Assembly (NCBI GenBank): GCA_029891345.1 | Contig: CM057002.1 | Location: 66,420,590-66,484,589, forward strand | Length of the DNA stretch: 64,000 nt | Reading direction: 5' to 3' | Source: Dryococelus australis | Lineage: Eukaryota > Arthropoda > Insecta > Phasmatodea > Phasmatidae | Translations under genes and position numbers: made by a program | Notes under the pieces: model-generated | What the model was told of the DNA's origin: nothing | The model's input: the letters and a program-made list of their open reading frames with translations, nothing else | Database searches by the model: none | In this document: piece after piece, positions 55,501-63,945 of the stretch | How positions within the stretch are numbered: position 1 is the stretch's first letter | How the letters are laid out: the number at the start of each line of letters is the position of its first letter

Positions 55501-57766
55501 GCGAATCTGTAATGGTTTAGTTTGGTCTCAAAGAACATTTATTTGTTAGATTTCATTTCTTACTTTTTTACTTTTTGTAGTAAAATAATCATAATTTAAA
55601 AAAATGTTCTGTGTCCCAGGTAAATTAATTGTAGGTGTTAATCCTTGACATCGTGTGCATTATCCAGCAAAAACCATAGGAGTTGTACCTTATGTCCAAG
55701 GAATACCATCCTGTTAGAAATGAGGGTTGGGTTAGGGATAGGAAAAAATCGAAAATTTATTCCAAGAAAAGATAGATTTCAAACGCGTGTACACTAAAGT
55801 CACCTTTTCAATTGGATCAGAATTTATTAGACACGTCTTGAACGACTCCGCACCAATAGCCGACTTGCAAGGAAACAAGAAGTGAATCCCGTACTGTCAA
55901 ATGTGGGGTAACACTCGGTTAGCAGCCAATGAACAAACATCTGAGGTTCGACTGTATAAAGGATTGTGGAGTCTTGTATACAGGTCATTGAACTCGCGAA
56001 ATTTTCCTATCCCTCGTTGGGGGGGGGGGGGGGGGCCTTACTTAGAAACCATTAGAATTTGATTTATTCAGTACATTAAATTCTGTGAAGTCTGGTTTTC
56101 TATTCCAACCAATAGTAAATAATCTTACTGGAATAATCATGACAGGCGAGCATTTATTATATATACTACTACTTTTCAAAAGGGATTTTATAACTGTAAG
56201 CTGTCCCAAGTAGACCCTTTTGAAGTTACCCATTTATCGTCAGGGCCAAGGAAATTTCCCTGACAATTTGAGGACAATTCACACATCTAAAATACATGTA
56301 TAAATAAGTCACTTTTGCATGTGTCTCGCAGTTTATTAGACACGCTGTAGACTACTTTGATCCAATAGCAGACCATAATGAAAACAAGCACCACGCTACC
56401 TCGTCAATTGGCTACTCACTAGGGCGGCATCCAATGAACGAACAGCTGAGTCTCCAGTGTACTGACAAAGGTCTGCGAATACTTTCAATTCGGGAAATTT
56501 TCCTTTCCATATGTAATGTTTCATTAATAGTGTAAAGTATAAATCTGTGGAAACTGAAATTATCTCTCCTGGTTTGTGTTGGTTTTTATGTGCATAACAG
56601 TAATACTGGACAAGACATAAGTGTAACATACATACCTTAACCACAATTTCACACCTTTACTTGCTCGACACATTGATGTAAGAACTGGGTTCCTGCAATG
56701 CTAATTTTACAAATTGCATAAGTAAGTAATACAAAATGGGCACAAAATAATACCTTAAAATCACTCTTTCGAAATTGCTCGATTTACTGCGAATAGCCTG
56801 TACAAATCGTCAAACCAAGTTTCTATGCAATGGCCGCTGAGTTGAGTTTTCGTGGGGTGCTCCTTGTTCCTATCTCCCTCACAGCGGCCATTCCGTCACT
56901 GCTTGACACAGTGTATCAAATCGTGATGTACTTATCGGATGATGGGAATGTCTGCACATGCTTAACTACAAACACCTGTAACCAGATAACTTTTATAGCT
57001 TCACCGATAGTATAATTCCAAACAGTATTTTTTCCAGACATATATTTAAGTCATGTTAAGAAGTTCCCTGCTATATATTTCTACTGCAAAATAGGTTTAT
57101 CTTATTTTGAACCTGGTCTATAAGCAGCAATGTAATCTCTCCCTTTTATTTAATTTCCTGGTTAATAAAACTACTTTTTTTGTTCTTTAGACACTTCTTA
57201 ATGGAGTTTTACTGTATTCTTTTATTTCGTTATAAGATTTTGAGCAAAATCTTTCTAAACGACTAATGAGTATTGTGAAAACTGAAAACATTTGGTGTTA
57301 AATTGAGTGTAGATTTGGGTGATTTAGACATAACAATAATCAGTAGCTAGCAATAAAATAATTATTATCTTTCTGGAATTAAAAATACCATTATCACTAA
57401 CCCATCTGTAACATATATATGCAGTTATGGCCACTGATAGTTTTCAAATATTGACTTCATGCGTGCTCAACCAGACACATACCAGCATAACACAATATCA
57501 AGTAACGAAGTGTAATTTGACTCTTGCCCATGTCTCAAAGGCTGAAAACCTGGAGTCTACTTAAGAAAGTTATTTTCAAGTAAATAAATTAATTGGTTTA
57601 TAGAGAATTCCCACTGGGCTGTAATGCAATAACATTTTATTTCCAACTTCACTCACGGGTTTTGAAGCACGACTTCAGGTATCCAAAGGCGTCCGCTTTC
57701 TATGAAAAATAACTTGATGTTTTCGTAAAGGGATGGCTTCCACTGCAGGTATGCATCCATCCATCT
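37323..57766 (-). CDS. Cys-loop ligand-gated ion channel subunit, 5'-partial, six exons
   Basis: Exons, in transcript order: 57766-57657, 53316-53100, 47817-47646, 41115-40963, 39590-39418 and 37505-37323. Phases agree at all five junctions and give 335 codons plus stop. In order: WMDAYLQW and LWIPEVVLQNP (ligand loops D and A), the Cys-loop with exactly 13 residues between the cysteines (C-VTDTSRWPFDMHT-C), M1 (SALYAATILVSALLMCV), M2 (PARVMLSCMNVFMLCLYL), M3 (SLLLAGLSLVTAVLVLTL), a short M3-M4 loop, and M4 (FYVFLIVFFIILIVRVS). The frame is closest to nicotinic receptor subunits. However, the loop B tryptophan and the loop C vicinal cysteines are absent, and M2 is preceded by Pro-Ala-Arg, as in anion channels. 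Such channels are pentamers in the plasma membrane of neurons or muscle. The N-terminal exon(s) with the signal peptide were not found up to the right edge. Confidence 0.9.
38585..39103. mobile_element. Non-autonomous mariner-like element with ~125-bp inverted repeats
   Basis: The ends read TACAGACTATTACAAAAATA and, backwards from the right, TACAGAATGATGCAACAATA. The inverted match continues through GCTCCTCG and TTTCTTTAC for about 125 bases each side. The middle is about 250 bases with no clear transposase. The TACAGA tip resembles the element at 181-750. It lies in the last intron of the ion channel. Confidence 0.75.
39190..39395 (-). mobile_element. tRNA-headed SINE beside the M3 exon
   Basis: GAGTCGATGAGGGTGAAGCG, GAGCAGCG and GAGATCCC.GAGAAAATCC match the SINE at 26435. 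The block ACCAGGAATCAAACCCGGTT, followed by GAGCGTCCTAGCCACTGTAG, is backwards a tRNA-like B and A box pair. Confidence 0.65.
39418..39590 (-). CDS. Ion channel, M3 exon
   Basis: Acceptor GGTGTGCAG, donor GTGGGT. It encodes FYRDSLLLAGLSLVTAVLV (M3), then SLPPKWSSGVVQWLLEYRLA, a short cytoplasmic segment. A (CA)n tract lies just before the acceptor and a SINE ends about 25 bases after the donor. Confidence 0.88.
40963..41115 (-). CDS. Ion channel, M2 exon
   Basis: Acceptor GTCGGCAG, donor GTAATC, phase 1 at both ends. It encodes the end of M1, the linker SFWIDPES, Pro-Ala-Arg, and M2 VMLSCMNVFMLCLYLQHL. GPNGDFCPRI follows, leading into M3. Confidence 0.88.
41241..42557 (-). mobile_element. 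Dead Tc1-like transposon in the ion channel intron
   Basis: The tips CACTGCCTGGTACAGAAAAT and, backwards from the right, CACTGCCTGGTAGAGAAAAT are inverted repeats of about 35 bases. On the - strand a frame with stops reads the Tc1 transposase end: DIILTSIESIPHQVQQYV followed by AQNGDSNTY. It begins 125 bases upstream (in transcript sense) of the M2 exon. Confidence 0.75.
42640..44290 (-). mobile_element. Non-LTR retrotransposon fragment (reverse transcriptase)
   Basis: Broken - strand frames read, in order, QNGFRKGRSCTDDIFILKQ, FVDFQKAFDRVDR (RT domain 3 with the first catalytic Asp), FPDD in place of the usual F/Y-A-D-D box, KNYNMDISKKTKVMAFKGK, YGCENWVPTLK and GKRDVGRPRRRW. There are several frameshifts and no endonuclease domain. 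The clade is not clear; an RTE-like or Jockey-like element is possible. Confidence 0.8.
44380..46460 (+). mobile_element. mariner-like element with ~280-bp terminal inverted repeats
   Basis: Left 44380-44660 and right 46181-46460 are inverted copies along their whole length, including GTATGGTGTGAG, ACACTCATTC and CACTCTTCATAAGTGTTT. Between them on the + strand, broken frames at 45240-45850 read FTNEEAFEMLMILGECRRN, STWRIARDSGMSHSIVGRIL, FPKRTEFCNWYLSKDS and LRTDEATFKSNGDVNLHNAH, that is, the helix-turn-helix and first catalytic Asp (TDEATF) of the same mariner-like family as 181-750. Frameshifts and a premature stop after QVDNQDV make it inactive. Confidence 0.8.
46463..47645. other. Ion channel intron, no gene
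   Basis: AT-rich intron. Open frames here have no recognisable content. Confidence 0.5.
47646..47817 (-). CDS. Ion channel, loop C and M1 start exon
   Basis: Acceptor GTTGGCAG, donor GTGAGT. It encodes EYVSNREWQLLKVTV, a possible N-glycosylation site NRT, and RHSALYAATILVSAL at the start of M1. There is no Tyr-x-Cys-Cys in loop C. Confidence 0.9.
47818..50140. other. Ion channel intron, left of the R1-like LINE, no gene
   Basis: AT-rich, no recognisable coding. The stretch 49920-50140 is GC-richer and may be the 3' untranslated end of the LINE that follows. Confidence 0.45.
50150..52443 (-). mobile_element. R1-like non-LTR retrotransposon, truncated and decayed
   Basis: Consecutive - strand frames give ELQATVYRLKNETAPGLDWI, YGFRSGRGMDFTLCDVKTT, FLDISGAFDSAWWP, CSQGSVLEPVLWNILIDELL, YADE (for Y-A-D-D), AYRTVFNKALPVLAGVLP and the terminal zinc-knuckle-like CEVCGFDDTVQHVLE. 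This is an R1/LOA-type reverse transcriptase and C-terminal region. The endonuclease part is missing at the right end (5' truncation), and several frameshifts are present. Confidence 0.85.
52560..53150 (-). repeat. ~155-bp tandem repeats that copy the 3' end of the Cys-loop exon with its splice donor
   Basis: The end of the exon with its donor (53090-53150) recurs at about 52936-52993, 52789-52823 and 52628-52683, each with the same ~90-base intronic lead (GGCAGTGTG..., ACTAGTGGGAGTTGTGG). On the - strand the nearest copy reads VNNYAKLFLLDEG and the farthest NNYINLILLDKG followed by a perfect GGT|GTGAGTAT donor. Confidence 0.8.
53100..53316 (-). CDS. Ion channel, Cys-loop exon
   Basis: Acceptor GTTGTAG, donor GTGAGT. 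It encodes RCVVYSVGFVTCIIPS, the Cys-loop CVTDTSRWPFDMHTC and SLTLTAANDAGNNYVNL. The position of the usual loop B Trp (GSW in nicotinic subunits) reads TAAN. The last ~60 bases are duplicated downstream (see 52560-53150). Confidence 0.9.
53317..54715. other. Ion channel intron, no gene
   Basis: AT-rich intron. Open frames at 53436-53813 and on the - strand at 54015-54429 have no family resemblance and no splice context. Confidence 0.45.
54720..54850 (-). repeat. Interspersed repeat family 3, copy 1 (inverted)
   Basis: Its reverse complement reads TTTATTAGACATGTCCAGGC, CCAATA, GCAAGGAAACAAG, CAATGAAC, the same order of words as at 55826 and 56334. Confidence 0.6.
55080..55400 (+). pseudogene. 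Possible transposase C-terminal tail
   Basis: A short + frame after a stop reads VPKPVQSGCLVRVKF and AKNYLVGTV, like the small beta domain (G-x-x-V-x-V-K-F...Y-x-V-G-x-V) at the C-terminus of some insect DDE transposases. The fragment is too short to be sure. Confidence 0.3.
55826..55995 (+). repeat. Interspersed repeat family 3, copy 2
   Basis: TTTATTAGACACGTCTTGAA, CACCAATAGCC, GCAAGGAAACAAG, AGCCAATGAACAAAC, then GAACTCGCGAAATTTTCC. It is a direct partner of the copy at 56334. Confidence 0.6.
56018..56034. repeat. G run
   Basis: An unbroken run of about 17 G lies right after repeat family 3 copy 2. Confidence 0.9.
56334..56520 (+). repeat. Interspersed repeat family 3, copy 3
   Basis: TTTATTAGACACGCTGTAGA, ATCCAATAGCAGACC, ATCCAATGAACGAAC and CGGGAAATTTTCC, in the same order as copy 2. 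No coding frame. Confidence 0.6.
57657..57766 (-). CDS. Ion channel, exon with loops D and A
   Basis: The acceptor is GTTGTAG and the donor GTGAGT. It encodes RWMDAYLQWKPSLYENI then SGRLWIPEVVLQN and leaves phase 2. The left border could be two bases shorter, because TAGAG offers two AGs. It was not an open frame with its own ATG, so it rests on motif and phase. Confidence 0.8.
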
Positions 57767-59500
57767 CTACAACAGAAGATATAACTAACTGCTAGTATGA
57801 AAACTTTTATTTACTTTTGCTTATTTACAAATGGCCCTCCTTTTATGCTGATGTAATACAGAGGCAGATAAAACTATTAGGTAAACATAATATTGCACTT
57901 AACACTTTGAGAATTTAGGTAAAGTGTGGCTCTGGTGACACTTCTGTGGCCATCTATAGAAAACTTTTTCAGATATAATTTTATTTTTTACTATCAGTTT
58001 TAAGGACTTCGCAGTATCCATATCGACAACATTGTACTAATTTTCTATGAAAAAATCTTTAAATATTTGCAGATGGAAATCCCATTACTTATTAAAAGAA
58101 TATGTAATTATGCAAAAGTAATTGATTATAACAGTAGTGAGAGCGAGGGGCTTTTGCGATCAGGGAGCAAGAGAGGCCAAATTGCCATTTTATGCCCAAA
58201 AGGTTATGTGCCCAAAGGGTTATCCACATCCAGTGTATGTGTAAAAAAAGGATTAGAAGTTATAAGAAAGGGTTAAAATAGTATTAAAAATGGTTACATT
58301 TATTTTAAGGGTTAAATGGAACGAAAGGGTTAAATTTATTGAGAAGGTTAAGTGTCGAAAGTGTTTAATGCTGGAAGGGTATATGTTGCTTCTTCAGAGT
58401 GCGTCTATTGGCTTTCGCCTACAAGGTCTGCTTATGATTGGTCGGTTGGTTCTTGGAGCAAGAAAGACACAAGGGACATAATAGGTGTTGACTTTCGGAG
58501 TCTAGAGGAAGACTGAGATGTGATAGTAGGGGGGAATAGTGGAGGGGGTCAGGAGCAGCAGAGGTTTGACTTGCTTGGAGCTGGAGGAAGACTGAGCTTT
58601 TATGATTGGCAAGGGAAGGGGGGGGGTGTGTTGCGAGCAGCAGAATTCCTGCCTGGTCGGAGTCTGTAGGAAGACAGCTGCAAAGGAGGGTGAGAGGAGG
58701 GGGAGGGCGTCGGGAGCTGTGAAGGTCGGGCCTGCTCACTGTCTGGCACACGTCTGAGCTCTGAGGCTTCCTTGTTTTCGGAGGTCGATGGGCAACTGAG
58801 GTCAGAATTGTGCAGTTAGAGTAATGACCATTACAAATATGGTGTTTGGAAAATAACAAATTGGATTTTGAATGACACAAATATAGCATTTGAATAGTAT
58901 CAAATTGAATAATTAGCAATTGAATAATGAGCATTACAAATGAAGCAATGAGTAATTACTGAACAATTAGAATTTGAAAAATTATAATTACAAGCACCAA
59001 TATACTTGCCAATTAAACAATTGTAATCAACAAGTACCATGACATTAATTACCAACTTAAACATTATATCAATTGAAATCAATAAGTACTGAGAGAATAA
59101 TTACCAATTAAACAAGTACCAAGACATTAATTAGAAAAAATGAAACTAATAAGCAATTACTAAGTACTGAGAAATTACAAATTACAGAGATCCTAATTCC
59201 ATATCTGCACCACCCCCTCCTGTCAGCAGACTGAACTAAGATTGCATTTGTCATTAATTATAAACATCTGTCCAAAAATCCCAACACATGCTTTAAGTAG
59301 TATATTATGTGAAGTGTGTGTTTGAACTCATTAAAATTTAGTAAGAGTAAATAGAATGTAACATATTAGTTAATTAAAAGTCTTAATTAAAGAAGGGGTT
59401 GTTAAATAAAAACACTTCTAAGTGGTTTCCTTTCGTTTATTATTACTACAGTGAGTAATGCTTTACAAACATTGTTTTAAAATGTTACAGTGTCTTAAGA
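57767..59500. other. Spacer between the ion channel exon and the Polinton
   Basis: No gene seen. 58190-58350 repeats AGGGTTA words. 58500-58800 is G-rich with repeated GGAAGACTGAG and AGCAGCAGA words. 58850-59200 is a low-complexity AATTA/CAATTA stretch. The missing N-terminal exon of the channel was looked for here and not found. The Polinton's outer terminus should lie in the right part of this stretch. Confidence 0.45.
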
Positions 59501-59505
59501 TCCTT

Positions 59506-60260
59506 TTTCAAAACCCACAAGTCATGGGTTTTTATGAATCCTTTCCAATGAACCAGAGGCCTATCCTTTTCCCTTCTAATGACTTTGTCAAATAAATATT
59601 TATTTGGCGAAATAACTTTTTGCAGTTCAAATTCATAAAAGCCACCTCTTATCAGTTCACCATCATAACTTTCAAGGTAATAGGGAAGGAGTATCTAACT
59701 GAAATAACTTTAAATATTTCATATTACCAAATTACAATATAATTATTCTCAAAAAAACCTTTGACTTGGGAAAGACTTATATATTCTCCAAATTTAAACT
59801 TTTTTTTATTACTTCAATATTATTATCTATTGTTTTCAATAAATGATTGTCTTTAACATTTTCAGGTGCCATTTTGATAGTTCTGTGGTATCTTGAGTTA
59901 TACAATTGCAGTATTTCAGGCAAAAGAGTAATCCATTTGTAAGTTAAATGTGAAGTAAAGTGTTTATGTATTAGATGTTTTAAACTCTTGTTGAAATGTT
60001 TGGCTACATAAGCTTTAATTTCAGAGAATGGTGGGGATATGTTTAGGCATATTTCTTCGAATACCCATTTCATTGCAGTGGTAACTTGTTTTCCACTCTT
60101 GATATTTTGAATTATAAATCTATTACAGTTAAAATATACTTATATCCATTATTGTATTTTGAAAGTAATACCATCTCACACAAGTCAGCTTCAAACAAAT
60201 TGTTCATTCCTAGAGTAATACATTTTCTTCTAGGAAACTTTATTCTTACAGGTGCATGTA
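59506..60260 (-). pseudogene. Polinton integrase (retroviral-type), broken
   Basis: From 60250 downward the - strand reads EADLCEMVLLSKYNNGYKYI (with the first catalytic Asp), then a stop and frame change, then the 98-codon open frame 60073-59777. That frame has HFNKSLKHLIHKHF, YKWITLLPEILQLYNSRYH and RTIKMAPENV. A further frame change leads to the chromodomain-like tail (LIRGGFYEFELQKV, PLVHWKGFIKTHDLWV) ending near 59506. The stretch that should hold the second catalytic Asp appears deleted, and the residue expected to be the catalytic Glu (in V-E-R-F-N) reads differently (V-A-K-H-F-N). It cannot be active. Confidence 0.85.
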
Positions 60261-60408
60261 ATTCTTAAACAATTTTACTAAACATTATTACTGATATATC
60301 CTTATTCAGTCAGTTCTTCAATAATTTAATTTGTATAAGAACTAGTTACAGACTGTTTTGATGCAATGATTAGTTTTAATCTGTTCCCTAACTCCTGGGG
60401 TTGTTCCA

Positions 60409-61272
60409 TTATACAAGGGCGAATTGATTGCGCACTTCATTTTTATATATTCCACTTCCAACAATATCCCCTAACAAATGTAATTTTGTGTGATCTTCAT
60501 CTCCTAGAAGATTATTTGCTTTTGTGCTTGTAACATGTTCCTTATATTTCGTCAGATCAGTATCCGAGTATCTGTTTGGAAATGTTATAAACAATAATTG
60601 AAACAATCCTCTGGTTCCATCAGTCAAATAATCACCTACTTGAATCTTATTTTCAGGCAAAAATGTAATTATCGATTCTTCCAGGAACCATACATTGCCA
60701 CATCGATTTACATTATTTGTTGTGTTGCATGTAGGCAAAGAAGTTTAAAACGAAATATTTATGTGTTTATTTGTGAAAGTATTTGCTTTTTATTCTTCAA
60801 AGGTTCTTCTAACATAATTTCTACTAGTTTATCATTTGATGTACTTATTGTGATATGCACTATATCCAATCATCTTGTAACTGGTTTAAATACTTGTTTG
60901 TTTAAAACATCCTGTTCCACTTGTGTATGTTTAGTGTGCAAATATTTCTTCTGTACAGTGGATATGACATATCATTCCGAAGCAGAATCAGACATTTTTG
61001 ATTAGTTGACATCAACATTCCAGTATTTATACAAAAGAATGCATTGGTATTCCTTCTGCAACACTAGTTCGACTACCTTGTGCCTTTTCTAATAGGTCAA
61101 CTTTATTTAAAACTGCATCTAATTTACTTTCAATTCGACTTCTCAATTCATTAATAACAAGAATTATTGAAGTTTGCAAATCTTTATTTTGCTTTTGTAT
61201 TTCTGTATGTGTAACTAAATCTGACGTTTTATTAATAAGTTCAACACTTACATATTGTGACATCTCTTCCAT
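60409..61272 (-). pseudogene. Polinton DUF8207-like protein with coiled coil, broken
   Basis: The 60738-60409 frame contains IQVGDYLTDGTRGLFQLLF followed by DLTKYKEHVTSTKAN, the pattern (a short glycine-rich strand, then L-x-E-L-L, then a D-L-x-x-Y-K-E...T-x-A segment) of proteins found beside the integrase in arthropod Polintons. The upstream piece 61272-61027 is a likely coiled coil (SRIESKLDAVLNKVDLLEK). Stops and frame changes lie between the two. The function of this family is not established. Confidence 0.65.
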
Positions 61273-61872
61273 TCCCGTTTAAAGTTGCTCTGCAATGCTA
61301 GTGTTTACAGATTCATTAATTCCCCTTTTTAAACTATTTAAATGCTTGTGTGTTCAAGTTTCCATATTATGCATTGCATTCAATACATTTGCTAGAATTT
61401 TCGAAATGTAACCAATATTTGTAATCACCTTTGTAATAATTTCATCCTAACTTAATTAATTTCTCTTGTATTTCGGCCAATTAGGATTTAAATATGTCTA
61501 ATGTAATAATGATTAAGTCTTCCACATACCATTTATTTGTCGCATCACTATCTTTCACTGCATACCTACATTATGTTATATATGTCCATTCAAATCACAA
61601 TTCCTATTATGATTTTTGGTTAAACATGTATTGTAATCACTATGTTTTGTACCACTATGTCCAAACTTTAAATACTCATTATTCTTCATTTGGAAGTGTA
61701 AAACTATCAAATCTGCATTAGTATCTGCCTTTATATAGAGGAAGTGCAGGCATAAATACCAGAAAACAATATTTATCTTTCCAAGAGAAAAAACACAAAT
61801 ATTTAAAATTCGTAAATGGCATATCGCCTATAATATGACCACTGTAAATATATTGTAGATTTAAATTATTAA

Positions 61873-62475
61873 TTAAGAAACAATTAACATATTTTGATTA
61901 TTGTGAAAATTATGTCTCGGAACATGAGCATAACTTTGGAAAAGATAAAAACAATCAACATTTGAATGTCTACCAAAACTAAAATACTTTTGTATTTCTC
62001 CTTGAGGTTCACTCCAGATGTCGTCAGATATAAATACAGAATTGGGCAAAACTTCATTTTGAGAAACAATTTCGCCTATTATTGAAAGGGAAATACTCCA
62101 TTTCTTCAATTGATGATATAATTTTCGCTAATTGTTGATATTTCTCTTGATGTAATGTTTTAGAAAACACATGTATGTTTTCAAATTTAATGCCATTTGA
62201 ACTTTCCAACAATGACATAATAACATAAGTTTTTCCATATGAAGAAAATTATACACCAAATGTTTGATGGAAAAAGGAATTCCATGTTTCTGATCAATTA
62301 TGTTTTCATTTTCAGATACAATTACCTTGAGTTGCACACCTTGATTCATAACTTTCATTCCTGTAACATAATTATGTAAAAAATATAAATGAGAGCCTAT
62401 ATATAGGTTTGCATTCAGTTGTAAACAGTGGCTCATACTAAATGCATAAAAAATGTCGAGGAGTATTGAACACAT
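61873..62475 (-). pseudogene. Polinton packaging ATPase (FtsK/A32-like), broken
   Basis: The frame 62475-62128 carries the N-terminal lead. A different frame carries a Walker A-like YGKTYVIMSLLE at about 62240-62200, and 62109-61873 carries Walker B VFISDDIWSEPQGEIQKYF and FGRHSNVDCFYLFQSYAHV. At least two frame changes separate these parts. By family knowledge the enzyme pumps the element's DNA into a capsid. The gene is not functional here. Confidence 0.8.
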
Positions 62476-62942
62476 TGATTAATACATTGTCATTTGAATT
62501 GCATTTACCAAAACACAATAACTGTGGTCCAGGAACGAGACTTGCAAAATGCCTGGTATGTAATGGTCAAGGAATAAATTCATGAGATAACACATGTAAA
62601 GAGCATGACATAGTTAATGCTCAAACTAACAATTTAAAACAGAGCCATATAGTAGATACGATCTTAACTGATAAAGCAGCGAATATAAGGAAGAATCCAT
62701 CCATATCCACAGGTTAAAAGCTCGGTGCTTGGGTTGTAGACAAAGTGATACTAACAAAAGTTAAAAGAGGCATGGGCATAAAATGCAAAGAGAAACAAAA
62801 AAACCTACTATGTTGTTTATTGCCATTTATATTTCCAGCACTAACAGCTGTCGGATTTCTCTTGGACGGAGCTTTGGCATTGAGTGGAGCAGTTAAATCA
62901 AGTGGGAAAGGAATGTAGCTTAAACCATACAAATTTGGCTAA
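62453..62942 (+). pseudogene. Polinton phospholipase A2 domain plus adenovirus pVI/pX-like core peptide, one frame with in-frame stops
   Basis: On the + strand a single frame (codons starting at positions divisible by three) has, first, NNCGPGTRLAKCL, the calcium-binding loop of a parvovirus-type secreted PLA2. Then comes CKEHDIVNAQ with the catalytic His-Asp at 62604-62609. Next is a basic segment RGMGIKCKEKQKN, a hydrophobic Ala/Leu segment, and a GKGM...LKPYKFG ending at TAA 62940-62942. The frame is cut by TGA 62583-62585, TAA 62715-62717 and TAG 62916-62918. No frameshift is needed between the parts, so it looks like a once-intact gene killed by point mutations. By family knowledge the PLA2 may help virions leave endosomes. 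Confidence 0.75.
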
Positions 62943-63396
62943 AGAAAAAAACTCCAAATGTGGAAATATGTGCAGAAGATCTTAGATAGTCTTCTGAAAT
63001 GCACACTCACAAAGACATTTTTGTGTATCCCGAGAAACTGAAGATTCCAATATTCCGCAGTGTTCATGAGGGATGATTTACCGAAAAAAAACCACACGTT
63101 TGTGAATGTAAGATTGTTAATTTAGATTCGAAACAAATAGAAGGTAAACATTGAATTGCATTAATTAAAATGTAAATCAATCATTGTATTATGTTAGTTA
63201 TGGTTATTTATTATAACCTCCATTTGCAATATGCAATTATTCAAAAAACCAAAAAACAAATCAAATACAAATACAAAACAGAACAATTACCAAATACATT
63301 CAATTGTGGTTATTTATGTTTAAGATTCCTGAGTATAAATAATATATGCAAATAAACATACACATAGTATAAAAACGTATTAATAACATGTAAATT

Positions 63397-63945
63397 ATGA
63401 TGATATTAAGTGGAAACTCATCGCATTTGCATTTGGTTTATTTTCCAGCTTTGAAGTTAGATGGTGAGTGGCAAATAAATTTAACTGATTTTGTAATTCA
63501 CGACAGCATTACAAATATTGATATGCATAATCAATCATTAATCATTGGTGGAGAAAAATATTGGATTGTGATACCAGTGGGTTTATACAAACTCGAAGAC
63601 TTGGAAACATCAATTAAGGCAGCATTGCCTGAAAAGGTATATTTGCGATTGAGTGGTAATCCAAATACTTTAATTAGCATAATGCAGTTATTTCCATATT
63701 GATTTCACAGAGAATGATTCAATTGCATCAATGTTATGTTGCAAAGAGAAAGTTATCCTGCTTATCAGTTACACATATTGTCAAAACAAGTAAAAATTTT
63801 GTCAGTTAATGTATGTCGTGTAAATGTAAATATTTTTGGAAGTTTGTATTTAAATGGAAAACCAACAAATACAATTCATGAATTAATTTGTGCAGTCACT
63901 CAATGTTACAAAATAATTGAAATCATAGTATTTATCATTCAGTAA
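63397..63945 (+). pseudogene. Polinton virion-type protein (possibly minor capsid), broken, may continue
   Basis: The first frame, 63397-63702, has YFPALKLDGEWQINLTDFVI, IVIPVGLYKLEDLETSIK and LSGNPNTLISI. After a frame change, 63736-63945 has VNIFGSLYLNGKPTNTIHEL and a TQCYKIIEI end. The order (an opening strand around L-D-x-E/G...Y/W-x-I-x-L, an I-P-x-G-x-Y-x-L-x-D-L segment, and a late G-x-P-x-x-T-I-H-E) is that of a conserved arthropod and cnidarian Polinton protein which I believe is structural. Which capsid part it is I cannot say. Confidence 0.6.

Noticed and set aside
58419..58934. A 171-codon - strand frame rich in Ser, Pro and Leu
   Set aside because: It is the reverse of a G-rich simple repeat, with no domain and no splice or start context.
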